From: Ceriagrion tenellum
Lineage: Eukaryota; Arthropoda; Insecta; Odonata; Coenagrionidae
Direction: 5' to 3'
Length of the DNA: 64,000 nucleotides
Assembly (NCBI GenBank): GCA_963169105.1
Contig: OY720637.1
Span: forward strand, 35,583,925-35,647,924
Shown in pieces: positions 21,116-31,339 of the stretch. Each line of letters starts with the position of its first letter. Positions within the stretch are counted from its first letter, which is position 1. The notes under the pieces are model-generated. The model was not told the origin of the DNA, did not search any database, and saw nothing but the letters and a program-made list of their open reading frames with translations. A program made the position numbers and the translations under genes.

Positions 21116-21319
21116 TCTTTACCTTAGGCGTTATTCATAAGAGACTCGACGCGGTCAAACCTCGGATGATTTGGCGTCGGGGCCCCGTGAAATCTCACCT
21201 TTTGATTGGCCCTATTTGAAATTTACGAGGATTTGGCATCGAAATTGCGTCACTGTCGAGGCTCGGATTTTCCGAAACGTTACTGAATGATTTTCTCCAG
21301 AATGGAAATCGAGGGCGAT

Positions 21320-21870
21320 TGTGCGATATGTCATCCTATCAGGAAATCAATAAATTTTCTCCTTCTTATGAAAATTATCTCACACTTAACAAAAAAACCG
21401 AAATATCAGCCCCGTACCAAACTTCTTTCCGAGATTTTTGTCTCAAAATACCTACCTTTTTACATGGTTAATGGTACGTGTATGCACTTCAGAGAGATCT
21501 AATTTAAAAAAATGAGGAATTTCTAACGCCGTGATCCCATAAAAAATTAATAATTTGTAGTTCGTATGTTTTCTCCACTTTTTTCGAAAATCAATCAAAT
21601 AGTTACAGCAGTACTTTTTTCAGGATCTTGAAAAACGCTCCGTTGTGATAGAGTTTTAAACGTACCGAGTGAAAAAATAAGCAAGTTAAAGACTCACAGA
21701 GATATTGTTACTTACTTTACTGAGAATATCAGTCGGATTAAACATTATTATTGCACTGTTAATAGTTAATTATTTACCTCATGCGTACTACAGCCGCCGA
21801 TATGTAAGCGTATACTTTGAATACTATGTTATACCTTATGACTAGGGAAATATCTCACTCAAATAAAATT
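21320..21870. mobile_element. TTAA MITE copy 3, strongly eroded
   Basis: The internal order matches the complete copies: AGAAATCA-like start, ATCTCAC, CCGAGATTTTTG, TTTTTACATGG, AATGGTACGTGTATGCACTTC, AATGAGGAATTTCTAAC, GTTTTAAACGTACCG, TTATTGCACTGTTAATA and ACTAGGGAAATATCTCACTC. The terminal repeats and TTAA are no longer clear. Clearly older than the other copies. Confidence 0.65.
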
Positions 21871-21959
21871 CGAAGATTCTTGCGACATTGAGTGGTGTTT
21901 AGGCATGCAGCGGAAATGAAATATTTGCAATTTACCGCTGAAATAAATCTTACCGCGAT

Positions 21960-22295
21960 CTAAGTTTCGACAGACTAACGAGGAAGTGCTTGAGATGGTG
22001 GGCGAGGAAAGGAAACTTTTGAATGAAATCCGGGTTAGGCATGGTCGATGGCTGAAGGATGTAATAAAGGGTGATGGGTTGCTGAAGAGTGTGATAGAGG
22101 GATGGATATTGGGCAAATGGTGTAGGGGAAGAAAGAGAATAGGTTTCATGGATGGGATGATGAAGGGTAGATCTTCTGCAGAGGCAAAAAAGGATATACT
22201 AGAGGGAGATAGACCCCCTGAATATGTAAAAGAACGACAGGAGATTCTCTGACATTCAACAAAACCTACCTTTACCGGTTAAATACATAATAATT
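21960..22295 (+). pseudogene. LINE-B C-terminus, readable frame
   Basis: An open frame from 21986 to the stop at 22252 reads LEMVGEERKLLNEIRVRHGR, then WLKDVIKGDGLLKSVIEG, GRKRIGFMDGMMKGRSSAEA and KKDILEGDRPPEY. This is the intact end of LINE-B ORF2, followed by the CATTCAACAAAACCTACC 3' untranslated start. It begins abruptly, so it is a 5'-truncated copy. It is the best-preserved template of this C-terminus here. Confidence 0.75.
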
Positions 22296-22514
22296 ATAAG
22301 TTTCGACGTTTTTACGCTGAGTATGATGTAAAAACATTGAAACCTAGGTCGCAGTAAATTTCTCTCTGGATAACTGTTTTCATTTCTGCATTATCTCACT
22401 TAAACTACCAAAGACCTTAATAATAATACGAAGGCATTGGAGTCTCGATTTTGCTCTAAATTTTGGACCACCACAGATTGCATGAGTTAACATTTTTTGC
22501 TAAGTATATATTTG

Positions 22515-22637
22515 CCGTGACCTTTTTCCGGTCGTCCTCTTCCTCCCACTCCATTCATTCCGCCATCATTAACTGTTTATTCTCTCTTCCTCTTTCATCC
22601 GCTCCCTGAAAATGGCCAAAGCCATCGAAGCGCGCTC
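22515..22637 (-). repeat. LINE-H fragment
   Basis: CCGGTCGTCCTCTTCCTCCC, CATTCATTCCGCCAT, ATCCGCTCCCTGAAAATGGCC and CCATCGAAGCGCGCTCC run parallel to the antisense of the RWFGHVERM...GRGRPRK segment at 11440-11557. Only this coding piece remains. Confidence 0.5.
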
Positions 22638-23066
22638 CTTTTAGCTCCTGTCCGATTCTCGAGCATGGCAAAAGGGGAGATCGTCGCTAGGTGACGGACG
22701 AGAGGGAAGGGGGAAGTCGGTGGGTGACTTGGAGAAGAGTGAAGAATTCTTTGGAGCGCGGCGACTTTCCGCCGTATTTCTCTCGCGCAGGTTTCCGTCG
22801 TTAATGGCCGGGAACCGCTCTCCGACCAAGCAGAAAGGAAAGCCAGAGCGCCTGCCCTGTTGAGCGGACGCGTCGGAGCGTATGATAGTGCGAGGTTCGA
22901 TTTTTAACATCGCATTGCAATATATATTTTTCTTGAATTTTTGTCTTTTTTTTCTAATGTGTACTCGCCAATTCATACAATCTTATAAATGACTTGAAGT
23001 TATTGTCGGAGAATTCATTCGGTGGCCTTGAGATAGGTTAAAAGTTAAATATTTAAATTTATTTAA
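22638..23066. other. No gene seen; moderately GC-rich to 22900
   Basis: 22650-22890 is GC- and CpG-richer than its surroundings, then the sequence turns AT-rich. Open frames show no recognised domain. Confidence 0.4.
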
Positions 23067-23340
23067 TGCATACATACATACCAATCACGCTGTTCCTTTC
23101 CGGGGTAGGCACAGTCTCAAAGTTTCACTCATAAATACATATTTATACACCTAACTCTGCGTCAATAATTTCCTCCGTACTGACCTATCCTTGCAAACCT
23201 ATTTTGCCTCATTTACCCCATGCATTGCTTCATACACACCCTCCAGTTTTTAAGACTCGTAATATTCCTCCACCTAAGAATTTCCTCAACTACAACTTTC
23301 TCGGCCTACCTCTACCTCTCAAATTTTTAATCGAAAAAGG
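23067..23340 (-). repeat. LINE-H 3' fragment with tail
   Basis: Starts with a CATACATACATACC tail (GGTATGTATGTATG on the minus strand), then CTTTCCGGGGTAGGCACAGT, CCTATCCTTGCAAACC, TTTGCCTCATTTACCCCATGC and CTTTCTCGGCCTACCTCTACC, parallel to 11200-11450. A 5'-truncated, frame-broken copy. Confidence 0.7.
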
Positions 23341-23384
23341 TGCGATGTAACTATCATCTTTCATTTCGTAGGTATATCACATTG

Positions 23385-23590
23385 CATTCGAAGTATCGCA
23401 TTGTGTCATATCACTGTGACACTATCGCGTTACATCGCTAAGCCCTCTGCATCTCATATATCAGATTATATCGCATTTCATGCCATATATCATATTTCTT
23501 CACTTAATATTGAATATCATATGGAATCATATGAAACGCATCCTATAGTATTACATCATGTTTTGAATTGCATAACGTTATATCTCCTTA
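23385..23590. repeat. Degenerate ATCGCAT / ATATCAT low-complexity repeat
   Basis: A loose series of TATCGCATT, TATCACATTGCATT, GTCATATCACTGTG, ATATATCAGATTATATCGC, ATATCATATTTC and ATATCATATGG words. The period is irregular, so it is best described as short-period low complexity. Confidence 0.45.
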
Positions 23591-24150
23591 CATTGCAATT
23601 ACATTCTCAGTTCTTGTCGTTCAAAGAGTTAAGTGCATGTCTACACGGGAGAAAATTCAAGACTTAGTGGTAAATTCAATAAAGCAATCGAAAATCCTTT
23701 AGTTTACTCCCGTGCTTTTTTCGTAGCCGGACGATGTTCGAAATTTATTTAACCATTAGTCGCTTTTCGGCGTATTACGTTTTCAGGACGATTATTATGG
23801 CAATGCCAGGTAAGCGAGCTTTGATTGACGACGATGTGTGAAAAAAAATGAAAATCTTAAATGCTGTATTTCAAATAAGCAATTAAACATTGACGTACAA
23901 ATTCTGTTAAACTTAATGTTTGAAATACACTAGAGTTATCAGGAAAAATCAATATTTTCTGTCTTCGTCATTGTCGTTTTTCACTTATGTAGCAATAATA
24001 TTAGGGGTTGAAATTATTTTATACTTCATTCCATACGACGTTTACTGTATGGGAATGTTTTTTCTGACGGCGAAAGAACTTTTAAGCCGCTTCGCCCCTT
24101 GAGCCCGGAAAATGCTTCGTACAACATGCCGAGGATAAATATTTTGATTG
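23591..24150. other. No feature supported
   Basis: AT-rich sequence with scattered short open frames and no recognised element. Confidence 0.45.
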
Positions 24151-24591
24151 CAGGGGCGATCCCAGGAATTTATTTCGGAGGGGGGGACTACCATTGAATT
24201 ATGGCAATTTTCAGTCATCATAAAAAACTATAAAACTGTTATATCATTATATCTATATTATAATGATAATAATAACAACTAATAAACTTTTCAGATCAGT
24301 GATCGGATTGTTTAATATTGTATTTGATAACTACGTCGAGTTGTTAAAATTGCTTTGTAAAACCCAAAATTTTCGGGGGGATGTATGTGTAATTTTTACA
24401 ACTCGACGTAGTTATCAAATACAACATTAAACAATCCGATCACTGATCTCAAAAGTATATTAGTTATTATTATGCTCATTATTATATGGATATAATGATA
24501 TAACAGTTTTATAGTTTTTTAGGATGACTGAAAATTGCCATAATTTAATGGTAGTCCCCCCCTCCGAAATAAATTACTGGGATCGCCCCTG
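24151..24591. mobile_element. Foldback element with arms near 195 bp
   Basis: The left arm (24151-24345) and right arm (about 24394-24591) are near-perfect inverted copies. They begin CAGGGGCGATCCCAG and share TTATTTCGGAGGGGG, GGCAATTTTCAGTCATC and GATCGGATTGTTTAAT. The spacer is about 50 bp. The 8 bases outside (TTTGATTG left, GCTGTTTG right) agree at five positions, so a worn hAT-type duplication is possible but unproven. The CAGGGGCG start also fits hAT-like ends. No coding capacity. Confidence 0.85.
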
Positions 24592-25062
24592 GCTGTTTGT
24601 GAGTAAATCCCAACCAATTCAACTGTCTGGCCTTGCGCCTAATGAATGCTTATGGCAAAATCTGCTGTTACTGGAAATTGACGCCTTTGCACAGTACATC
24701 CGAGCTGAAATTGGCAAATATGTAACGTAATTCTTGGAGTATAATCGTAGCTGAGTATCAGTTGCTGCTCCTAATTGCATAAAAACTATCTAACTATGAC
24801 AGTCGCCTGATAACGTCAAATTCTGTTGTTTCAGAGGACGATAAGGAAACATTTTAATCAGCCGTATGGCAACTCTCAATAAATACATTACGGTGTTACA
24901 CAGTGTAACTTTCCGGTCTGAAATTAACAAATCTTGATGCTCTATGCATGCTGTTAAGTAATTTATCCATGGTAACATCTGCTTATTGTTTACTTTTTGA
25001 AGTAATTATTAAAAAAATATATAATGGATTCTCATCGCTATGAGGCCTGTCTCAATTATCGT
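24592..25062. other. No feature supported
   Basis: AT-rich sequence between two foldback elements. Nothing recognised. Confidence 0.45.
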
Positions 25063-25279
25063 CATATTTGAAAATTAACACTTGTACAGTTTCCGCATAC
25101 AGTATTTTCGTCACCGACCATGGTTTCATCTCATTATGCCATCATCAGGGTCGAATGCCATTTATCAGGATCTTATGCCATAATCAGGCACATTATGCCA
25201 TAATCATTATGTGCTGAAATCTTTGTCGGTGACGAAAAGAAAAGTGTGGAAATTGTACAAGTGTTTATTTTCAAATATG
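25063..25279. mobile_element. Foldback element with internal short tandem repeats
   Basis: The arms at 25063-25118 and 25225-25279 are inverted copies (CATATTTGAAAATTAACACT, GTACA.TTTCC, TTTTCGTCACCGAC). The 106-bp loop holds four imperfect units of about 19 bp of the type ATTATGCCATAATCAGG (25134-25215). No frame and no clear target duplication. Confidence 0.75.
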
Positions 25280-26733
25280 TAAATCCATAGGTTATTCAGT
25301 TTGTGCCAGTACGCTCTCTTACTTTCTCGATCTTATTTTCTCGTCTGAAACCTATATTTCTTAATATTTCATCCAAATCTCATGAGCCGTTTTCATAAAT
25401 CCAAACATACGTACAGAAATGGCTCGGTTAGTGGTATAAGATTGTGATATCTCCGACCGGCTGCTTATAGCTGTCAGTGCTTGACGTCATCGCGCAGACC
25501 TATCCGAGCGGCGAACCTTTCTTCGTTGGAGGAATGCCTACCTGCGGAGCTAGCGAAATCTGCTGGCGTGAACTGGACCATGTGCGCAATTACCCAAGCT
25601 TGATGATGACTAAACGCGCGAATTTCACGCCGAAACTAACCGAGTTAGCGATTATGAATTTGAAGTGCGATTATTTCAAAAGGAAAAAAAGCGTGGCCGA
25701 GACATGGTGGGAGGAATGGAGATAATCGTAATAAGAGGATTCTGATGATAATCGATAAAAAATAACAATAATGGTCGTTGAAAAATTGTAATTTTTCTCT
25801 CTGGTTTTTCATAATTGATAAATTGTGTTCTTAGGTTAGTTGAGGTTGTTACACTCATTTTATTTTCAACAGAATAATTCGGAATATATCACAACACTCG
25901 TTTTAATTTTCACAGAATACTTTGTAATGCACTATAACACTCGTTTCTCTTCACGGAACATTTTGCTACTCACACTCACTTAGAAAAACTTTAAGTTACA
26001 CTCACTCAAAACACCGTCTCTCCTCCCCTCACTCGCGGCCTTCTCCACATTTTTCATTGTTCAATATTTATTTTTCTTCCGCGTCCCTGGCTACGCATTC
26101 TTGGGCCATGATTTAAACCAAGAAAACTGCATAAGGACGCGACTCTTGATGCACTTTCGACCGTCTTTTGCTAAAATTACTGTCGCAGGTTAATAGCGTT
26201 CCAGAACACTCCGATAGGTGGCTCAGTTACCCACTGGATCCTTGTTTACTGGGAGTAGTGCATTGTAGTGAAGGGAGTCCGTAGTGTACACGTGCGGAAA
26301 AACGACGAAAATGAACATTTATGTCCCCAGTTTCAGGGACTTTACTGAACTGAAGTTGTGTATTTTTATTTTAGCAGTTGACCTGCATCTTCTATACAAT
26401 TAAATTTCACCTTTGATCTTTTGTTTATAACGGGTAACCAGTTGTTTTCGACTTAGATTAATTTTCCAAGGGCTCCAGTTAAATAAATTGTCTGATGTGT
26501 TTTTTTCAACTCCTAAATTGTTTTTTTCTACTCATAAAGGAATATTTTGCTAGTTCCCCATAGGGATAAGAGATAGACCAAGCTAATGGAGCCAAATGAT
26601 TCACGATGATTAGTTGGCTGTGTCAATTTAAGTAATGACATTCTTGGCGAGGTAGGGCACAATAACCTTGTTTTCATATCTAGCCCGCCGGAAGTACAAG
26701 CTTGCGAAGATTCTATTCGCAAGTTTGACCAAC
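25280..26733. other. No feature supported
   Basis: AT-rich, with short open frames (25477-25725, 26528-26722) that show no domain. CTTGCGAAGATTCTATTCGCAAG at about 26701-26723 is a small imperfect palindrome just left of the minisatellite. Confidence 0.45.
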
Positions 26734-26734
26734 C

Positions 26735-26811
26735 ACATCAGCTGATTTCGCCATCATCAGCTGATTTCGCCATCATCAGCTGATTTCGCCATCATCAGCT
26801 GATTTCGCTTG
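26735..26811 (+). repeat. 19-bp minisatellite, about four units
   Basis: Four tandem copies of CATCAGCTGATTTCGCCAT, nearly identical, the last turning into GCTTGCGG. Each unit contains the palindrome TCAGCTGA, which includes the E-box CAGCTG. High identity suggests recent expansion. Confidence 0.85.
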
Positions 26812-27555
26812 CGGAGGTTTCGCAATACGTAAATTGGCATCGAATAACCGGAAATGAACTAGCTTTCGTACTAATTGCATTAATTATTATTTCATTGCAC
26901 TCTGTTCCCTTATCTTACATCATAAATTAGAAATTTTAGGGTGGAATTCGGTATACGAATCCACCGATCACATCACCTTTACGCCTTTACGCTTTACGCC
27001 TTCGGTGTCATTTATTTATTTCGCGACGCTCTGGAGAATTTTCTCGTCGATGGCTCGGTACCTTAGGGGCATAAATCTACTATCCAATGCCTTAAAGTAT
27101 TACTTGCAGTATAATTCGTCTTACTGGCGAAGAAAAAGGAGACGTAAAAACACGTATAGTTAGCCCAGAGACGTCTGCTATAAGGGGAAATTACTTAAAC
27201 AGCGCAGCCCGTGGCCAAAAGTGGAACTTCAATTCTTTCGCTTCCATTGGCAACAGAGTCGAGATGGGAGTTTTCCGTCCTTATGCAGTGTTCTTGGTTT
27301 AAACTTTCAATTTACGAATAAATACTTAATAAATTACTTTACAGCATAGTTGTTTTGTTACAAGGTTGCAATGATAGCGGATGTAAAGAATGGTCAGCCC
27401 CTCCCTAATGGATGTATAAGGAAGGTTTTGTGATATTGTGATGTTTACTGTCTCTGAAACTTAGACCATAGTTATCTTCAGGGCTTCGACGTGGAGATGA
27501 ATGAAAAAACTGTGAAAAAGTTTAAACGAAGTACTTAGTCTCAGGCATGTGTTGG
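26812..27555. other. No feature supported
   Basis: AT-rich sequence. A small CTTTACGCCTTTACGCTTTACGCC run near 26979-27001 is a short local repeat. Nothing else recognised. Confidence 0.45.
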
Positions 27556-27612
27556 TGAAATGATCATCATCATCATCAGTCAACAATCCTGAAATTGGGT
27601 TAACGTAGCCAT
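27556..27612 (-). repeat. LINE-T 3' end fragment
   Basis: ATCATCATCATCAGTCAAC, AATCCTGAAATTGGG and TTAACGTAGCC resemble the start of the minus-strand LINE-T copy at 16433 (TCATCAGTCAGCAGTCCGAAG, ATTGGTTTATCC). Only the tail end is present. Confidence 0.5.
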
Positions 27613-27644
27613 GAATATACATAGTGGATTCAAATATTTGGAAT

Positions 27645-27660
27645 CGTTGCCTAGGCAACG
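27645..27660. promoter_or_regulatory. Perfect RFX-type X-box palindrome
   Basis: CGTTGCCTAGGCAACG is a perfect 16-bp palindrome. Its core GTTGCC-TA-GGCAAC fits the X-box form (two inverted GTNRCC half-sites with a short spacer) bound by RFX factors, which in animals control ciliary genes. No ciliary gene or exon was found nearby, so function is unproven. A chance palindrome or a transposon remnant remain possible. Confidence 0.35.
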
Positions 27661-28174
27661 TGTTGTCTGAATTTCCACATTTAGTTCCCCCAGTCCTTGG
27701 CGCTACTTCGAAAAAAGTCTTCTCAGTCGACTCGTAAATGTGCGTTGTTAATTGTTGTTAACGTGAGACTGGTGGATATTCAATAACGAACGAGGAGATA
27801 TGATCTACTTGATGCCTTGAATAATAGCTGGCTATTTTTTAGACCTAACAGTTTCTTAATTAATTGTGCATTTGTGTGATTAAATTTTGAGAGCAATTAA
27901 ATTTATCTGTAGACTTGACGATATTCAAAAAGTGTGTAATTACATCCCGCGTATGGTACTACATTTTTATCCACTTCCATATGATTACTGGTAAGTAAAA
28001 CCGGTAAGACCTGTTTATTTACGATCTCTCGACTGTATTTACATTCTGAACTGCCGTCTTTCAACCCTAGGCGGCGCCACAATCCACAAAGTTGTTTGTT
28101 TACGGAATTGTAGGCAACAGTTTTTCGCGAAGAGTCAACAGTCATTAGTATATCCGTGGACGCAGCCCTCTACT
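27661..28174. other. No feature supported
   Basis: AT-rich sequence with a few GC stretches near 28065-28080. No gene recognised. Confidence 0.45.
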
Positions 28175-28455
28175 CAATTCTCCTATCAGCTAATCTCTTC
28201 ATATTTAGGTATTTCTTCTCTTTCTTATCCTTCATCACTTGTTCTAAATCTCATACGAGGCCTTCCTCTGTCTCTTTCTCCCAGTTAACCCGTCCCTCGA
28301 CGATTGGCTTTATCAGGCCAACGTGTCTCGTGATATGCCCGATTTAGTTGTGTCGTCTTCTTCTTAGGGTTTTCAGAAAACTTCTGTTTTCTCCCACTCC
28401 TCTGAGGACTTCTTCGTTACTAACTCAGTCTATCCATTTAATTTTCATCCAAGTA
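28175..28455 (-). pseudogene. LINE-T C-terminal fragment, second copy
   Basis: Parallels 16500-16740: ATCCTTCATCACTTG, ACGAGGCCTTCCTCTG, CGACGATT, AGGCCAACGTGTCTCGTGAT, TTTTCAGAAAACTTCTG and GTCTATCCATTTAATTTTCATC. On the minus strand this encodes the K..WID...NEEVL..VGE-type C-terminus, with broken frames. Confidence 0.65.
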
Positions 28456-28619
28456 ATGATAGCTGAGGAAATTTAATTACTACTGGAATATAACCCGTAG
28501 CCCGAATTCTTCCGCTTCTCGTCCTCTGTCTACTCTGATAACATCTGGCCCTCCGTAGCAGTCTCTATTTCAGATTTCTGCCATTTTGGTCCTAGATAAA
28601 CTGTCCTGCCTGAGAGGAT

Positions 28620-29070
28620 AGAGTGTTTGCGGCAAAAGTAGGATGGATAGGGCCAGGAATGAGTGGGTAATAAATGAATGTGGGTTAGATGCTCTAGTAA
28701 TGGACATGTATGAAAGGATTGTTTCGTTGGTTTGGCCATGTTGAGAGAATGGATGAAAGTCGAATAACGAAACATATATATGAGTGTAATGAATGGTGCG
28801 AGAGGCTGAGGTAGGCCGAGAAAGTTGTGGTTGATTGTGGTTGAGGAAATTCTTAGGAGGAGGAATATTAGGAGTCTTAAAAACAGGAGGGCGTGTATGA
28901 AGCAGTGTATGGAAGTAAATGAGGCAAAATAGATTCGCAAGGATAGGACAGTGCGGAGGAAAGTATTGAAGCAGAGTTAGGTGTACAAATATGTATTAAT
29001 GAGTGAAACTTTGTGACTGTGCTTACCCTGGAAGGGAACGGCGTGATTGGTATGTATGTATGTACATAAT
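28620..29070 (+). pseudogene. LINE-H C-terminus and tail
   Basis: The plus strand reads NEWVINECGLDALVM, then, after frame changes, RWFGHVERM-equivalent DNA (GGTTTGGCCATGTTGAGAG at 28728-28747) and an RGRPRK-equivalent stretch with stops. It ends in GGAAGGGAACGGCGTGATTGG and a GTATGTATGTATGTA tail near 29070, matching the tails at 11200 and 23067 on the other strand. It is the longest LINE-H copy here. Confidence 0.7.
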
Positions 29071-29521
29071 TTTTATCCTCTTCTGCCTCTGTCATCCACT
29101 TGTGGAAGTTTTCTCGTCATCCCTTTGTCGAAGAACTTCTTCACAAGCTACTCCGTGTATCATATTTTTGTCTAAGTTTTCTACTTTTTACGTGGATTCG
29201 GAAAGGGTAACGTTTGTCGAGGGGATAGCATATCTTTGTTGTGCTTGATGGGAATTAATTGTTAGAATTTAGTGAATACTGACTTTGGTAGATGTGAATG
29301 AAAAAAATGCATTGTTAATGTTTTGATTGATTCAATCAATGTTTCAAGCATATCTTTAAACTTCATTTGCCATCTGCAATGACCATTCGTAGTCTGGAGA
29401 TGAAGAGCTAAGGTTACTAGGATTGAAATAGAAACTCTTTACTGCTTTCCATTGATTTTATTATGCGACTGGTTGCGATGCGTTACGCCAACTTCATGCC
29501 CGTATGAAAACCTTATTGTTA
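29071..29521. other. No feature supported
   Basis: AT-rich sequence between LINE-H and a small hAT MITE. Nothing recognised. Confidence 0.45.
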
Positions 29522-29529
29522 GTGAAGTC

Positions 29530-29693
29530 TAGGGATGCCGCATCGACTAAAAAAACATCGAGTAGTCGATTTTTCGATATTTATAAAAGTACCTACCTCT
29601 CACTAAATTTCATCGGATTATGTTTCCACTCGATGTTTTCGATGTCTCGGACAAAAACATCGAGTAGTCCGATACGTCGATGTGGCATCCCTA
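29530..29693. mobile_element. 164-bp hAT-type MITE
   Basis: The ends read inward as TAGGGATGCCGCATCGACT and TAGGGATGCCACATCGACG. Inside, ACATCGAGTAGTC recurs in both arms. The adjacent octamers GTGAAGTC (29522-29529) and GTGTGGTC (29694-29701) agree at six of eight positions, consistent with a worn 8-bp hAT duplication. No coding capacity. Confidence 0.75.
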
Positions 29694-29701
29694 GTGTGGT
29701 C

Positions 29702-31339
29702 CTGTAAGTGAAATTTTTAAGTGAACTGAGACCACGGCTGGGCTCAGCCATTCTATTGGGTTTATCTATTAATTTGTTCCCCAAGGGAGGAATGACATGA
29801 GGTCATTTAGATTACTGAAATAAGCTCAGAGGGTTTCTCGGGCCATAGTGTGGGTGCTCATCTTTGGAGGCTGTTATCTAGTTTTTTAATACTGCTGAGC
29901 TCACTGGGCTTAGTTTAGATAGGGGTTTTGGAGTCGCCTTTGGCAATATGCAGTCCGTGGGAAACTGCAGACATGGGATCCTACGAGGCGACTGTTGGTG
30001 ACCAATAAGATTGACACAGGGTGCTCATGTGGGGACGCCAAGCCATAGTTTCTGGGTCACGAGGAAGGAGGAGGAGCGGATGAGCGGCTGTCTTGAGAAG
30101 GACGTCCCTCGACGGACCCTGAAGGTGACCGCTTTCAGTCCCTTATATTCTTTGCTGAGCTTGGTTTTACTCATTCTCTTGGGGTATCCAAAAGCATTCT
30201 CCATTTTTTTATTTTAATGTATCGTACCAATGATTATTTCGCGGCACCCATTTTTCCTCTGTGAATTTTCTGGGGTAGTTCTTGGCGGAGTGCTCTTTAT
30301 CTGCCGCTCGTCAGCGTCTGCGTGGGCGATCAGGTTAAGGCTGCGTCAATATTTATTAAGTCCACTCTCCGAGTATGATTCACTATGAGTAATGCCCAGG
30401 CGAATGACTCGTTAGGTATTCTCGCTGCAGATGTGGCTTCAATCGCGGACGCACGCTTCGAGAGAATGTTTTCTATTTATGTATCTTGTCATTATGCGCG
30501 AAGGACGTGCTTCTCACACCTTCCTACATACCGTTCCTCGTTCGCCTTTCGGTGACCCTGAGATACGTAAATACGCAAAATGCTCTACATCCGTTTGCGC
30601 TACCATTATCACTCGGCTTTCGCCCCAGAATCTGTACGTATGCGTAGCTATTTTGTGATCTTTTGCTCGGAAAGATAATATAAACTCCTTTGATGTCCAA
30701 TCCCTCCGGCACATCTTTTCGTCGCAATCAATTTTATCAGGCACCTCTGGGCACAGTACCTTTTGATCTGTTATTTTAATTCAGTTACGTTTAATTTCGT
30801 ATTTTCTTCATGTCGAAATTGAGTGTTTTATCTCTCGTTAGGTGTTGTGAATTTACGGAAGCCATGACTGTTTTCTTGCCCTTTGAAGATGAGACGTATA
30901 CATATGTAATCGATTAGCATTACAAAGGGTAAATGAACGATTTATTCTTTTTGTAATCGGAGGGTCCGTTTTTGCACCTGCCTGCCTGTATGGTAAAAAT
31001 CTCATTTACAGTGATTTCTCTTCTTTCCATCGAGTCACGAGGCATGATTTATTGTGTGGGAATGTCCTTCTTAATGCTCATTCATTCTTTTAGGTATTGA
31101 ATTAGAGTACCGAAGGTTTGGAACATGTGACAAATCATTATGGATATATCGCTTTCAATCAGTGACTAGGGATTTATAGGGTGTTACTATTTTTTACGTT
31201 ATCACCATATTGTTAGGTGGCTTAGTTAACACTGTATTAGGCGATGGTTTCTGTGGCTGCTAATTTTTTCGATTGCCTAACATACACCTACGTTGTTTTA
31301 AAAGGGCCTATTAATTTCCTGCAGTTCAGCATTGGTTGT
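29702..31339. other. No feature supported (1.6 kb)
   Basis: Mixed AT-rich sequence. Open frames at 30011-30217 and around 30431-30744 overlap in several phases and show no domain. One of the larger stretches without recognised repeats, so a candidate for unique host sequence. Confidence 0.45.

Noticed and set aside
25477..25725. 82-codon frame as a host gene
   Set aside because: No recognised domain, splice pattern or homologous copy. Its length is expected by chance in 64 kb.
26735..26811. CRISPR-like appearance of four regular repeats
   Set aside because: Units are directly adjacent with no unique spacers, and the sequence is eukaryotic. It is a minisatellite.
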